Assembly (NCBI GenBank): GCA_947095535.1
Contig: OX352773.1
Span: 1,798,001-1,862,000 of the forward strand
From: Poecilobothrus nobilitatus
Lineage: Eukaryota > Arthropoda > Insecta > Diptera > Dolichopodidae
Reading direction: 5' to 3'
Length of the DNA stretch: 64,000 bases
Shown: piece by piece, positions 48,635 through 60,388 of the stretch
Numbering within the stretch: the first letter of the stretch is position 1
How the letters are laid out: every line of letters starts with the position of its first letter
Notes under the pieces: generated by a model
What the model was told of the DNA's origin: nothing
What the model saw: the letters and a program-made list of their open reading frames with translations, nothing else
Database searches by the model: none
Translations under genes and position numbers: made by a program

Positions 48635-49897
48635 AGCACATTTCCAAAAAAATTTTGAAAAAATGTGCTTATTAGTTTCACTCTGTCCGTCCCACCGTCT
48701 GTTTACAAAACTTCTACACCGTTAAAGATAGAGAAAAAAAACCATGGGTAGGTCTCATAAAAAACATAATTTTGTGGAACAACTTTTTCATGTAGCCCCA
48801 TCCATTACGGAGGTACAGCCCCTCAAACTTTGAAAAAGCCTTATTTTTAAATGCATATATCTTATGTTCTGCTTAAGATTTTTTCAATCTGAAAACATCA
48901 TTCGACACGTATTTTTTTTTAGCTTTGTAAATTAATATCAAAATTATACAATTTTTTTAAATTTAGTATTTAAATTTACCGTTATGTGAAAACCAAATTT
49001 TGCATGATTTTTCTACTTTCATAACTCCGGCACACTTTTAGATAGAGGCTTGAAATTTTGAGGCAAGAAAGAACTTTTAGAATTAGTATAAGTTTGCTCA
49101 GAAAAATTTTTTAATTTGCTATTTTTAAACACCTGTACTTAGGAACCTGTAAACATTTTACTTCTGCAAGATATAAAAATTAAAGCTACAGTAATATATT
49201 TTTACGTGTGTTAAAGGTTTATTTTAGTTGTAAAGAGTTCCAAAGTTGCAGCTCTTCGAAATTGCGGAAAAGCCCCATTTTCAGATGCATATATCTCAGG
49301 CTCTGCGTAATAGTTTTGCAATCTAAAACCGCCAGAAGATCGAAAATTTTATTATCTATATAAAACAATATCAAAATTATGTAATATTTTGTAATTTACT
49401 ATTTAAATTTACCGTTATGTGAAAACCACATTTTGCATGAAATTTCTTTTTTCATAACCTTTAGATAGGAAACCTGAAATTTTGAGACAAGATAGGAACC
49501 TGAAATTTTGAGACAAGAAAGAACTTTTAGAATTAGTATAAGTTTCTTCAGAAAATTTTTTGGTAGCACCCTCTCTTTAAAAGTTTTTACGCCTCAAAAA
49601 TTGAAAATTTGCTGTTTTTAGACACCTGTAACTTAGGCACCTGTAAAAATTTTTCTTTGACAAAACATGAAAATTAAAGGTTCAATAATATGTTTTTACG
49701 TGTGGTAACGGTTTTTCTTAGTTATAAAGGATTCCGGACTTACGGCCCCTCAGAATTTTAAAAATGTCCTATTTTCACGTTTTTTCTTATTACATGAAAT
49801 TTTCAAATTTTTGTGCAAGTCACAATTCTAAACAGTTTATATTGAGTTTTGGAAATCTGCGCTTTTAAAAACTGTTGGTTTATATTCTACCTTGTTT
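48635..49897 (+). mobile_element. Repeat family D, copy 3 (full length)
   Basis: About 1.26 kb. Starts AGCACATTTCC folding with AAATGTGCT, then gtccgtcccaccgtctg. Two to three body units carry ccgttatgtgaaaacca, gaaagaacttttagaatt and cacctgta. Ends tttatattctaccttg. Close inverted match to copy 4 at 58971-60245. Confidence 0.85.
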
Positions 49898-50371
49898 TTA
49901 TTTAATTTCAGACAATTTAACATTGTGTATAAGAAATTAAATTAATCTTAATCTTAATATCTAAATTAATGTACAATTAACCATAACCTACAATAATGTT
50001 TTCACAGGCCCTGACATAGAGAGAGAGCTTTGAAATAGTGGTAAAGCTTTCTTAAAAATGTACACATATTATTATGGAAATAGTAAAAAATGAAATAGTG
50101 GTAAAGCATAAACTTTAATAACTCAAAAAATAATCATTTTTTCAAATTTCTTCCAAAGGCCACCATAAAATTTCATCTTTAACACATCTTTTCATGTATT
50201 CAAATTTAAAATATTTAAATGTTTTAATTAAAAAATTATGTTTTAAAAAAAATTCCTCCATTTATTTTTCCTCCTCCATAAATTATTCCCATTTCCACAC
50301 CACCTATGAGGTAGGGAATATGGAGCGTTTTTTTTACGTGCTATCCCCAGTAGGCCTAATGCAAGTTAGTT
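49898..50371. other. Intergenic DNA, no gene
   Basis: Contains a short direct repeat (tgaaatagtggtaaagc at about 50030 and 50091). May include diverged downstream sequence of the THAP remnant on the minus strand. Confidence 0.4.
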
Positions 50372-50916
50372 TCATATTTTTGGGTAAAATGTGTTCAAAA
50401 TGTTAGCTGATTCTTTTTTAGAGCCTGTGAAGCAGATAACAAGAAGATTATTATTAATTACAATTCTAAATTTAAAAGCACAACCGAAATATTCATCTCC
50501 TTGCAATACGCATAAAACAATACTTTCTCTATTTTTATGTAGAAACCAGCAATTTAAATTAATATTTTTATCAAACTTTGAAACTAAATTATTAAAGTTT
50601 AAAAAAAAATTACTATCCCGAGAATTTGACGTTTCTGTGCTATTTGTATTATCAGATAAATATTCTAAATTATTGGGGAAAATACTTGGAACAGAGTTTG
50701 GCAATAAACGTTGCCTTTATATAAGAAAAACACGATTCTTTGAAATGATAAGCGCATATGCAACTATACGTCGTAGGTTGCCAATTTTCTTTTGATATAG
50801 CGCTTATCCATAATGTTCTTAAATGGTTCATTTTTTGGAAATTTAAAAGTTGGAACGTTATTCGCATGAGAATTTTAATTGGATTTACATCCAGAAAGCA
50901 CACATTTTCGAACCAT
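50372..50916 (-). pseudogene. THAP-domain, P-element-like transposase remnant
   Basis: The minus strand starts at 50916 with MVRKCVLSGCKSN, the C-x4-C beginning of a THAP zinc finger. After a stop and frame changes come VPTFKFPKNEP, RTLWISAISKENWQPTTYSC and ICAYHFKESCF, giving the C-x2-H pair, then LPNSVPSIF, matching the closing AVPxxF-type motif. So all zinc ligands are readable, but over three frames. The rest (FNNLVSKFDKNINLNCWF and IVLCVLQGDEYFGCAFK) resembles the segment after the THAP domain in P-element/THAP9-like proteins. No catalytic RNase H-like part is seen. The forward-strand frame over it is a shadow. Confidence 0.75.
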
Positions 50917-52052
50917 TATAATTAAAAAGAGTAATAGAATAAATAAAAACTAAATAAAAAAACTAAAGCTTTAACTTTTAAATGAAAACGGAAATTTTAT
51001 ATCATTTAATATACCAACAATTATTGATTGAACTTTGAAAATTGAAATAAATTTTTTTTGAAAGTTAAAATAAAACTAAAAATTGCAAATTAAATTCAAT
51101 AATTACTAAAATTCAATGAACTAATAAATTAAATTAATCTTCAATATATTTTATTATGTTTTACTACAACTACTTCTATACTTCACTATTAAATACTACA
51201 CTTTCTTTTTTTTGATAACTGTAATAAAAATTTGAAAATTTACTTACATAAAAATCAGAACCTCCTTTCATTTTTTATTCAAAATTGCACTGAAAAATGC
51301 GATTTGAAATTTAATTTTTTTACAAGAGTAAAGAAGAAACTCCAAGCTTCATTTTTATATATATTTCATATTTTCTTAATGAAATTTAATATACAAAAAC
51401 TCCACCTGAACAGAACATTTAAAAAAATTTACTTACCAATTTTCTATCATATTTAATATAAAAGCTTTTAAATTTTAAGGTTATGTGCACAGAATTTATA
51501 AAAAAAATTTACTCATTTTTTTTTTTGACAGTAGCAAGATGCAATAAGAAATTTAAAAAAATTGGAGTTTTACAAATTTGCTTAAAAAGGGTTTAAATTT
51601 TTGAGTTCAAAGTTAAAAACTTACTTGTTGTATTGGGCAAATAATAAGCTATCTGAAATAAAAAAAATTGGAACATTTCGATGCATATTTTAAAAAAAAA
51701 ACCTTATATGAAATTCTGCTCATTTTGGTCTTTTTCCTAAAAAAGGAAGAAAAAAAAATAAAAGAAAAAATTTTAAGAAGTGTCATTTTTCGTAATTTTC
51801 TCTCAAAATCCATATAAATATTGCACTAATATATTCAAAGGTTTCGATGTCACCGGCCTTCCATTATTGTTGGCTCTGAATTAACCTAGTAATAATATAA
51901 TATAATACCTAGTATAATATATGTATGTAGTTGTAGTTGTAGTTTTATTGACGAAATATTATATGAGCCTTTGTTTTCCTCCTTTTTTCTTTTTTTTCCC
52001 GAATTTTATGTTTCTATACAATATATGTATTGCTATATATCTATAATATAAT
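50917..52052. other. AT-rich intergenic DNA
   Basis: No feature recognised. Confidence 0.5.
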
Positions 52053-53807
52053 ACACAAGATGTTGGCGAGACCTTGCCAACATGTAAAAAAATATATTTT
52101 ATATCTATAATAAAACACTCACATGAATGTAAACTAAACTGGCAATGATGATATTTCAGTATATTTCTTTAATAATTTAAAATTTTATTACCAGAGTCAC
52201 AAATCTTTGACTCAAAGTATTATCAAGAGACACAAACCGTTAATTAAAAATATATATAAATTTAGTAAATATTATTACCAGAGACCAAATTTTCCACTAG
52301 AAGTATTATCGGAGACACAAACCGTTCATTAAAAGTTAGTACAGTGAAAAAAGGAGAAGTACATACTTAAAAACACATTTTCAATAAAAATAAATTCAGC
52401 AAATTTTTAATTTTTAAATTTGACCGCCACATCCATTATGAACTGGTCGCAGCGGTAAATTAAAAATAAATTATTTTTATTTCTTATTTATAGAAGATTT
52501 CTGTTGGCGTTTTCAATTTTTGTTTTGGAAATAAAAAAAAAAAAATAGGTACTCTTAATAAAATTAAAACGCCTGAAAGTGAAAAGAGCAAAGTTTATAG
52601 TTAGTCTCATATTTATAAGTAAAAAATAATAGGCCGATTTTATTCTTGATTTTGTTTTCATTAGTATAAAAGCTGGTAAAAGCTTCGTAACAGACTTTAA
52701 AATAGTTTTGTTTATTTAGATTGAAATTTAGATTTTTAACATAAAACATAACATAAAATATTCGAAATTTTTTTATTAATATAAAATTCGGCAGACTTAA
52801 ATAATTATATTTCATAACAGAAGTCTGGAACTTACCAAATATTATAGAAATGGATATTTTTCTTAAAAAAAAAAAAAAAAAAACTAACATAGAAAATATC
52901 ATTTTAGAAGCCCTCTCTCACAAAAGATTCATAATTTTGTACTAATTTATTATTAGACCATTAATAATATTGTTAGCCATGGAAAAAAATAAGATTTATT
53001 AATCAGATCAGATAATATAATACCAGGAATTAATGATTGAATTTCTGATAATATACACAATATTATAGACACAAGATGTTGGCCAGATCTATAATAAACC
53101 ACTCACACTGAATATAAACTAAACTGGTAATGATGATATTTCTGTATATTTATTTAATAATTTAAAATTTTATGATCAGAGACACAAATCTTCGACTAAA
53201 AGTCTTATCTGAGACACAAACTTTTACTTTTTAAAAAGTACTTTCGACACAAAATTTAAAGCAAATTTTTAATTTTAAATTTGACTGCCACATCCATTAT
53301 GAAGTGGTCGCAGCGGCAAATTAAAAATAAATTATTAATCTCCTGTTGGCAGTTTTCAAATCACTCTTTGTTTTGAAAAAAATAAAAATACTCTTAATAA
53401 AATTAAAAGACTTGAAAGTGACAAGAGCAAAGTTTATAGTAAGCCTTATATTTATAAGAAACAAATAATAGACCGATTTTATTCTTGATTTTGTTTTCAC
53501 TATTATAAAAGCTGGTAAAAGCTTCGCAGCAGACTTTAAAGTAGCTTTGTTTATTTAGGTTGGAATTTTGATTTTTTAAGCTGCATTTTTGATATAACAT
53601 AAAATATTCAAATTTTTTTATTAATATAAAATTCGGCAGACTTAGCTAATTATATTTCATAACAGAAATCAGAAACTTACTAAATATTATAGAAATAGAT
53701 ATTTTTCTTAAAAAAAAAGAAAAAATAACATAGAAAATATCATTTTAGAAGCCCTCTCTCACAAAAGATTCATAATTTTGTACTAATTTATTAATAGACC
53801 ATCCAAT
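52053..53807. repeat. Large tandem duplication (units at 52053 and 53069)
   Basis: Unit 1 (52053-52975) and unit 2 (53069-53807) share acacaagatgttggc, gtaaactaaactgg, ccacatccattatgaa.tgg, gtcgcagcgg.aaatt and gaagccctctctcacaaaag. The offset is 1,016 at the start and 841 at the end, so unit 2 lost about 175 bp. A reverse frame (NLNKQ.YFKVC.EAFTSFY) is open in both, but it differs at about nine of 52 residues with no sign of constraint. Confidence 0.85.
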
Positions 53808-53965
53808 TAAAAAGCTGTCAAATACAACCGTCACAAAAAAAGGCCCCGAAAATTTATGAAATTTCATTATCAGAGACATGAATCTTTTATTAAATATACC
53901 AAAGACCTCTTCCAAAGTACATTTAAATAAAATAAATTCAGCAAATTTTTTCAAGCAAAAAAAAA

Positions 53966-54190
53966 CAAGTAAAAGTAACAGTAAGTCGATGCAACCGACT
54001 TATTTATACCCTACACCTAAAAAATCAAATTAAATTAAAAATCCATAAGTTATTTTAGTTAGGTACTTAATATACCCAAGCTAAAAAAATACATGTAATA
54101 ATCCGTCCCTTAATACAGGTAGTAAGGCAGTCAGTATGATAAAGTAAATGTTTTTGAATCTATAAAAATTGTGCAATTGCACAGGGGATT
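53966..54190 (+). mobile_element. Repeat family A, end fragment (copy 2)
   Basis: Contains aacagtaagtcgatgcaacc, the hairpin AAGTCG/CGACTT and ATACCCTACACC. Similarity to the other A copies fades after about 90 bases (aaatccataagtt). Confidence 0.75.
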
Positions 54191-55460
54191 TTCTAGTATA
54201 GTTTGAAATTTGAATATGAATGATATACATTATACAAATGTATTTATAGAGCTACTTAGTGTTAGATATCTATGGCTATACGTATTTTTTGTTTTATTTT
54301 GTTTTTTATGTTTCTATAGAATATGCATACGCTATTGCTATACATGTAGTTTGATATGAATAGCTAGTATAGATATGTATTTATATATGTATTATGTTGC
54401 TATGTAATGTTAAGTATTTATCTACATATTTTTTGTTTTTTTTTCGTTTTGTGTAAAGAATTATATTCACATTCATTCATATGTAAGTATGTATTAGGTC
54501 TATGATGTACATTTGTGTACATTGAAAATTGTATGAGGTTTTTTGAGTTACAAACAAATTGTGTATGAAAGTACATTTTGCAAAAATAAAAGCTAAAAAA
54601 TGTGTGCATTGTATATAAAAATTTGCTATTATTGCAATTAGCATTCGTAATTATTCTAATAAAAATTCGTCGCTTCCATTGAGGTATGTAATATAATTTG
54701 AAAAATGATTTGTACTTTTATTTTAAAAATTGAATTGAATTGTAAACCAGTAAAAAACAAGTACGTATGTTATATGTATGTATGTATGTATGTATGTTTT
54801 TTTGAAATTTTTTTAAGAATAAAATTTAAGGGTAGATTTTTAAAATTTATAATAAATGTACCTAGTACAAAATAATTTTCAATTATTTATTGAAGTTTGT
54901 ATCAAAATTAATATTATGATACCTACATACCTATGTATGTAAATTATTTATGCATCACAAATTCAATAAAATTGCTCTTTTTTCATTCAAACCAAATTTT
55001 ATTTTTTATTAAAAATTTGTTAAGATTTAGAAATCTGATTGCTGAAAATAGAAGTATTCGAAAATAACCGTTCAATAAGAGGTCTATTTTTGTATTAATT
55101 AAAATATGTGACAATGTTCAATTCAAACCATACTACAAAATATTTCGCCCGTCCTTAAATTTTATTTTTAATAAAATTTCAAACTTGTTGTTTTTAATAA
55201 CAACAATATTATATTTATATGAATGAACGGTAAACATAAACGAACAAAAAAAATTCAGAATGTTCTATACCTACTTAGGTAATAAATTTCTATTTCTTAA
55301 AGAGACTGTAAATATTTAAAATTTCAAAAAAATAAAAGAAGTAGGTACCTACTAAATTTTCCAAAAAAAACTTTTTTACATAAATGTATTTGAATAAATT
55401 TACTAAAATTTTATTGTTCATAAAACTGAGGAAACTTTCAGAAAAGCAATATTTTTTTAC
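54191..55460. other. AT-rich intergenic DNA with microsatellites
   Basis: (ATGT)n at about 54766-54798. No gene recognised. Confidence 0.6.
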
Positions 55461-55500
55461 TTATACCCGTCGTATGACGGGCTTTTTTACTAGTATATAA
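55461..55500. repeat. Perfect palindromic hairpin, repeat end
   Basis: CCCGTC-GTAT-GACGGG at 55466-55481, preceded by ttata and followed by cttttttac. The ttatacccgt start is like the second end of family C, so this may be a lone end of a related element. Confidence 0.5.
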
Positions 55501-55509
55501 ATATTTTAG

Positions 55510-55936
55510 AAAAAGTGTTTAACTATAAAGTCTCAAATCCCAAATTACAAAATCCGAAAGTAGCAAAATTTCAAATCCCAAATCACATAATGCCAAATTT
55601 CAAAATCCCAAACACAAAATCCCAAAATTAGAAATTTTCAATGTTAATTTTCAAAATTGATTTTCTTCATATAAAGACGTTAAAATTTTTAAAAAATTTA
55701 CAATTTTTCACAGAGAAATATCAAAATTGAATAGTTTGGTGGGAAAGCCTGTAAGCATTGACGTACTATTCGTATTGATTTTAGAGTTGGATTCAAAATT
55801 AAAGTTTCAATAATTTTATTAATGCGGGTTTGGAGGCGCGGCTGCACCTATTTATTGAAAATTAATTTTTTTTATATAAAAATTTGATTTTGTCATTTGG
55901 GATTTTGTTTTTGGGAAATCGTGGAGCTCCCAAAAA
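55510..55936. mobile_element. Non-autonomous element with AAATCCCAAA subterminal repeats
   Basis: Left arm at 55530-55630 and right arm at 55875-55935 carry AAATCCCAAA repeats in opposite orientation (right end reads gggagctccacgatttccc on the minus strand). The interior (agttggattcaaaatt, gcgggtttggaggcgc) is shared with the hAT-type MITE at 40.2 kb. Outer boundaries are approximate and no clean target duplication was found. Confidence 0.65.
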
Positions 55937-56594
55937 TAGTAATTAATTATTGTTTTCACCGTGAAATTTCTATTTTCAAAATTTATGTAATTATATAATA
56001 ATTATAATATAATTTTTATAATAATTAATAATCTAAATATAAACCGTAATATAAGCGGCATGACGGTGGAACCCTTGAAATTTTTTATTTTTCTTGTTGG
56101 CCTGTTGGCAATATTTGCAAAAATGATGCTCTCTAGTACTGAAGCTCACTAAGCTAATTAAGTTACGATCCACTAAGCCTTTTCGACGCAAGAGTTAAAT
56201 GAAGTTCGTTAGTTTTTTCTTGTTGTGCATTTTGTTTTTTCTCCTCCTTTAATATAGAGATGAAAGGAAAAAGAGAAGAGTAGAACAGGATTGATTTCAA
56301 CATCAAAAAAATCTTTAATATCGCGAAAAATAGCAACAACTATTCCCTATATATACTCAACAGACTTAAAATTTTCTGGGTATCAAGTTAAATCATAAAT
56401 TGACTTTAAAGTTTGGTTTAAAAGAGAGTGGTTTTAGTTGGTTAAAGTCCAACACTATTTATTTGAATTATTTTCTATTTAAATATAATGTCAACTAAAT
56501 TGAGAAAACTTGTGTTCACTTCGCAACGTTTATTGTATAAATTGTTATTCTTATAATGAAATTTTTATGAAGAAAAAATATTTTTAAACATATT

Positions 56595-56935
56595 ATAGCT
56601 GTTTTTATATGGGAGTTGCCATGGAGCTTCGTTTTCCATATGAGCATAACTCACTCTGTCTATATAAGAATTGGATATTCAAAATTTTGTCAAAAGAACT
56701 TAAATGTTATGCCAACAATTTCTGCAAAATTTGATTAGTCTAGAGTAGCAAGTTCGAGTACAGAAATGAACAACTTCAAAATTTACATAATTAATATATT
56801 ATGATACTTAAATTAAATCAGATATCTGAAATTTTGTAAAAGATGATTAAAATTTATGGAAACAGCATATATTGTATTTTTAAGGGTACCATAGAGTTGA
56901 TACAATCAACTATACACTCGTCTTGTACGCTATAT
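56595..56935 (+). mobile_element. Diverged family C fragment
   Basis: Phrases of the C right half in order: gggagttgccatggagcttc, cataactcactctgtctata, tatgccaacaatttctgcaa, cagatatctgaaattttg and gggtaccatagagttgata, with a cactcgtctt-like end. An old copy. Confidence 0.65.
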
Positions 56936-58970
56936 TAAATTTTTCAATTTCAAACATATTTCACTTAAAGTGCCTTACAAACGAAAATATTTATTAAAAA
57001 TGTTCGTGTGTTTGTCATATTCACTTAATGCGATGTTACTTTGTTTTAAAATAAAAAACTTTCTTAAAGATAAAGATGGAATAAAAAAAATCAAAACCAG
57101 GCTCTGTAAGAAAATGGTCAAAGAAATTTAAAAATAAGCAGCAAATGAATTAACCCCTGTTTAACAAAAAAAAAAAACAAACAAAAAAATTAAGTTTGTC
57201 AAATTAAACAAACCAAAGTAAATCTACTTTAAATGGGAAAGAAAACGTTTTTTCGGCTTGTTCCACGAAAAATCTACTTCTCATCAATTATGCAGATACA
57301 AAAAAATATTAATTTTGACAATATAAGAAAGTCAAATAACTAAATTGAAGGTGTTTTTTTAAAAAGCATATAGGAAAATAGAAAGGTGCTATAGTATAAC
57401 GAAATGGTGAAACTAAAGAAATGTATGCAAATAATTTTCGGAAATCTTTTTGTAAGTCAAAAGGAAAAGCCAAAATGTAAATTTAAGTACTATAATAGTA
57501 TTTTTTTATTTGAAAAATGAAATAAAATCTAAATAATTATATTAAAAAGAAAATAATCTAAGACAGTCTAACTTAATTCTAATTAAATATATACAAATAG
57601 AATGTAATACCCAAAAGTTCTTATCATCTAATCCATCTATTCCATGTAATAAAACTTTTACTAAAAATAGGAAACGGCAATTTTAATTTTTTTAAAAGAA
57701 CGGAAAAATTTATCGGAAGTTTATAAAAGATTGTCCCAATTTTGCAGTAAAACACCATTAAAAGAAAAAAAAATGGCGTATTTTTCAGTTAGAATAAACA
57801 AACGTGTACCAACAAGCATTTCTCATCATTAATTTGCTTTTTTTCGTCTTTTCTTTTTATGGTTAATATGATATCTTGTTTGTATGATATGTTGTCTGTG
57901 AATCAAAAATTCTTCGGTTCTCTTCTGTATATGAAATCTGTATAGATGTTTTGTATATCACATTATTCACACTATGAATGATACAACTACATATACATAT
58001 ATATTTCTGCTCTGTCTTAATTGGCGAATGAATTACTAAATTAAAATAGCAAACTCATTAAGAGCAGTGCCTTTCTTTTGCGTTTTTTTTCTACCCTTTT
58101 TTTAACTTACTTCTTCATCCGTTCTTTCTATATAATTAGAATAGAATCTTATTTTAGAAGAATGCCAAAAAGGAAACAAGAAATAAAATAGAAATATTTA
58201 AAAATTTATGAAAATTACAAGGAAATTGAGTGTAACTATTTTTTAAATTTTTTTATGAGCTTATGCTTTCTCTATATATGTATATATGTATATAATATTA
58301 TATAGCTTGGTTGTAAAAAAATATTAACAAAATAAAAATTACATTTAAAATAAAACGAAAATTGTCCGGAACTAGAGTGCGGTTATAATGAGTCTTAATT
58401 TTCATGTTTTTCTTACATTTGTTTTTATTAATTTCTGTTTCACTTTAACAATTAGTTTTAAAAGGGAGCATTTAGTTCAATTAATTTGTAATAAATAGGC
58501 TCTTTAAACGATAGCTTTTTTTTAAATATAAATAGAAAAAATCTAAATAGTAAAGCATCTTAAATAATACGGTTAATGAACCATTCAAATAGTTTACATT
58601 TTTTTAAATAATTTTTAAAAGGTTTTCCAATTAAGAATAATTTTGCATTTTTCGATGAATATTTTTTATGTAAAAATTTGTAAAACTAATTAACCACTAT
58701 AAAAGAACTTTTTATTCTTTTTTTATTAGAGTTTATGTTGAGTTGTACATATACAATATACAATATTTAATATACATATACAATATACAATATTTACATA
58801 TACAATATACAATATTTAGTTGTACATAACAATATTTTACAATGTTTAAATTCTGATTTAGTTGATTGGCACTATAGAAAATCTATTTAATTTGAACTGG
58901 AGAAAACCATTATTATACTTTAATGCGATTATACTTTAAGTTTCAAAATAATGGGTGGAATGCATAAATA
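56936..58970. other. AT-rich intergenic DNA
   Basis: No gene. At 58741-58827 a unit acatatacaatatacaatat repeats three times between two copies of agttgtacat. Confidence 0.6.
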
Positions 58971-60245
58971 AAACAAGGTAGAATGTAAACCAATGGTTTT
59001 GAAAAGCGCACATTTCCAAAACTCAATATAAACTGTTTAGAATTGTGACTTGCACAAAAATTTGAAAATTTCATGTAATAAGAAAAAACGTGAAAATAGG
59101 ACTTTTTTGAAATTTTGAGGGGCCGTAAGTCCGGAATCCTTTATAACTAAGAAAAACCGGTAACACACGTAAAAAACAATTATTGAACCTTTAATTTTCA
59201 TGTCTTGTCAAAGAAAATTTTTTACAGGTGTCTAAAAATAGCAAATTTTAAATTTTTGAGGCGTAATAACTCTTAAAGAAGGGGTGCTACCAAAAAATTT
59301 TCTGAGGAAACTTATACTAATTCTAAAAGTTCTTTCTTGTCTCAAAATTTCAGGTTCCTATCTAAAGGCGTGCCGGAGTTATGTAAAAAGAAATTTCATG
59401 CAAAATGGGGTTTTCACATAACGGTAAATTTAAATAGTAAATTACAAAATATTACATAATTTTGATATTGTTTTATATAGACAATAAAATTTTCGATCTT
59501 CTGGCGGTTTTAGATTGCAAAACTATTACGCAGAGCCTGAGATATATGCATCTGAAAATGGGGCTTTTTCGCAATTTCGAAGAGCTGCAACTTTGGAACC
59601 TTTAACAACTAAAACAAACTTTTAACACACGTAAAAATATATTACTGTAGCTTTAATTTTTATATCTTGCAGAAGTAAAATGTGTACAGGTTCCTAAGTT
59701 ACAGGTGTTTAAAAATAGCAAATTTTCAATTTTTAAGCCCTAATAGCTCCCTAAACAGGGGGTGGTCCAAAAAAATGTTCTGAGCAAACTTATACTAATT
59801 CTAAAAGTTCTTTCTTGCCTCAAAATTCCAAGCCTCTATCTAAAAGTGTGCCGGAGTTATGAAAGTAGAAAAATCATGCAAAATTTGGTTTTCACATAAC
59901 GGTAAATTTAAATACTAAATTTAAAAAAATTGTATAATTTTGATATTAATTTACAAAGCTAAAAAAAGTACCTGTCGAATGATGTTTTCAGATTGAAAAA
60001 ATCTTAAGCAGAAGATAAGATATATGCATTTAAAAATAAGGCTTTTTCAAAGTTTGAGGGGCTGTACCTCAGTAATAGATGGGGCTACATGAAAAAGTTG
60101 TTCCACAAAATTATGTTTTTTATGAGACCTACCCATGGTTTTTTTTCTCTATCTTTAACGGTGTAGAAGTTTTGTAAACAGACGGTGGGACGGACAGAGT
60201 GAAACTAATAAGCACATTTTTTCAAATTTTTTTTGGAAATGTGCT
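58971..60245 (-). mobile_element. Repeat family D, copy 4 (full length, inverted to copy 3)
   Basis: Reads aaacaaggtagaatgtaaac to ggaaatgtgct, the reverse of copy 3 with few changes, including the same number of body units and the acggtgggacggacagag core. Confidence 0.85.
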
Positions 60246-60388
60246 AAAAACTACCATTTCGATGTAAATTTTGTTTGAAAAACTGAATTTTGAGTTCAAG
60301 TTCAGTTTTATGCATGCTTCCCAATGTCTTTATTTCTTGATGACATACATTTTACAATGTTTTAAAGTTTAAAACAAATTTTAGAGTT

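Noticed and set aside
50391..50795. 134-residue forward frame
   Set aside because: Lies opposite the THAP-domain remnant, which has recognisable motifs on the minus strand.
52564..53600. Reverse frame present in both units of the tandem duplication
   Set aside because: About nine of the last 52 residues differ, with no clear excess of silent changes, and neither frame has a known motif. Better explained by recent duplication of AT-rich DNA.
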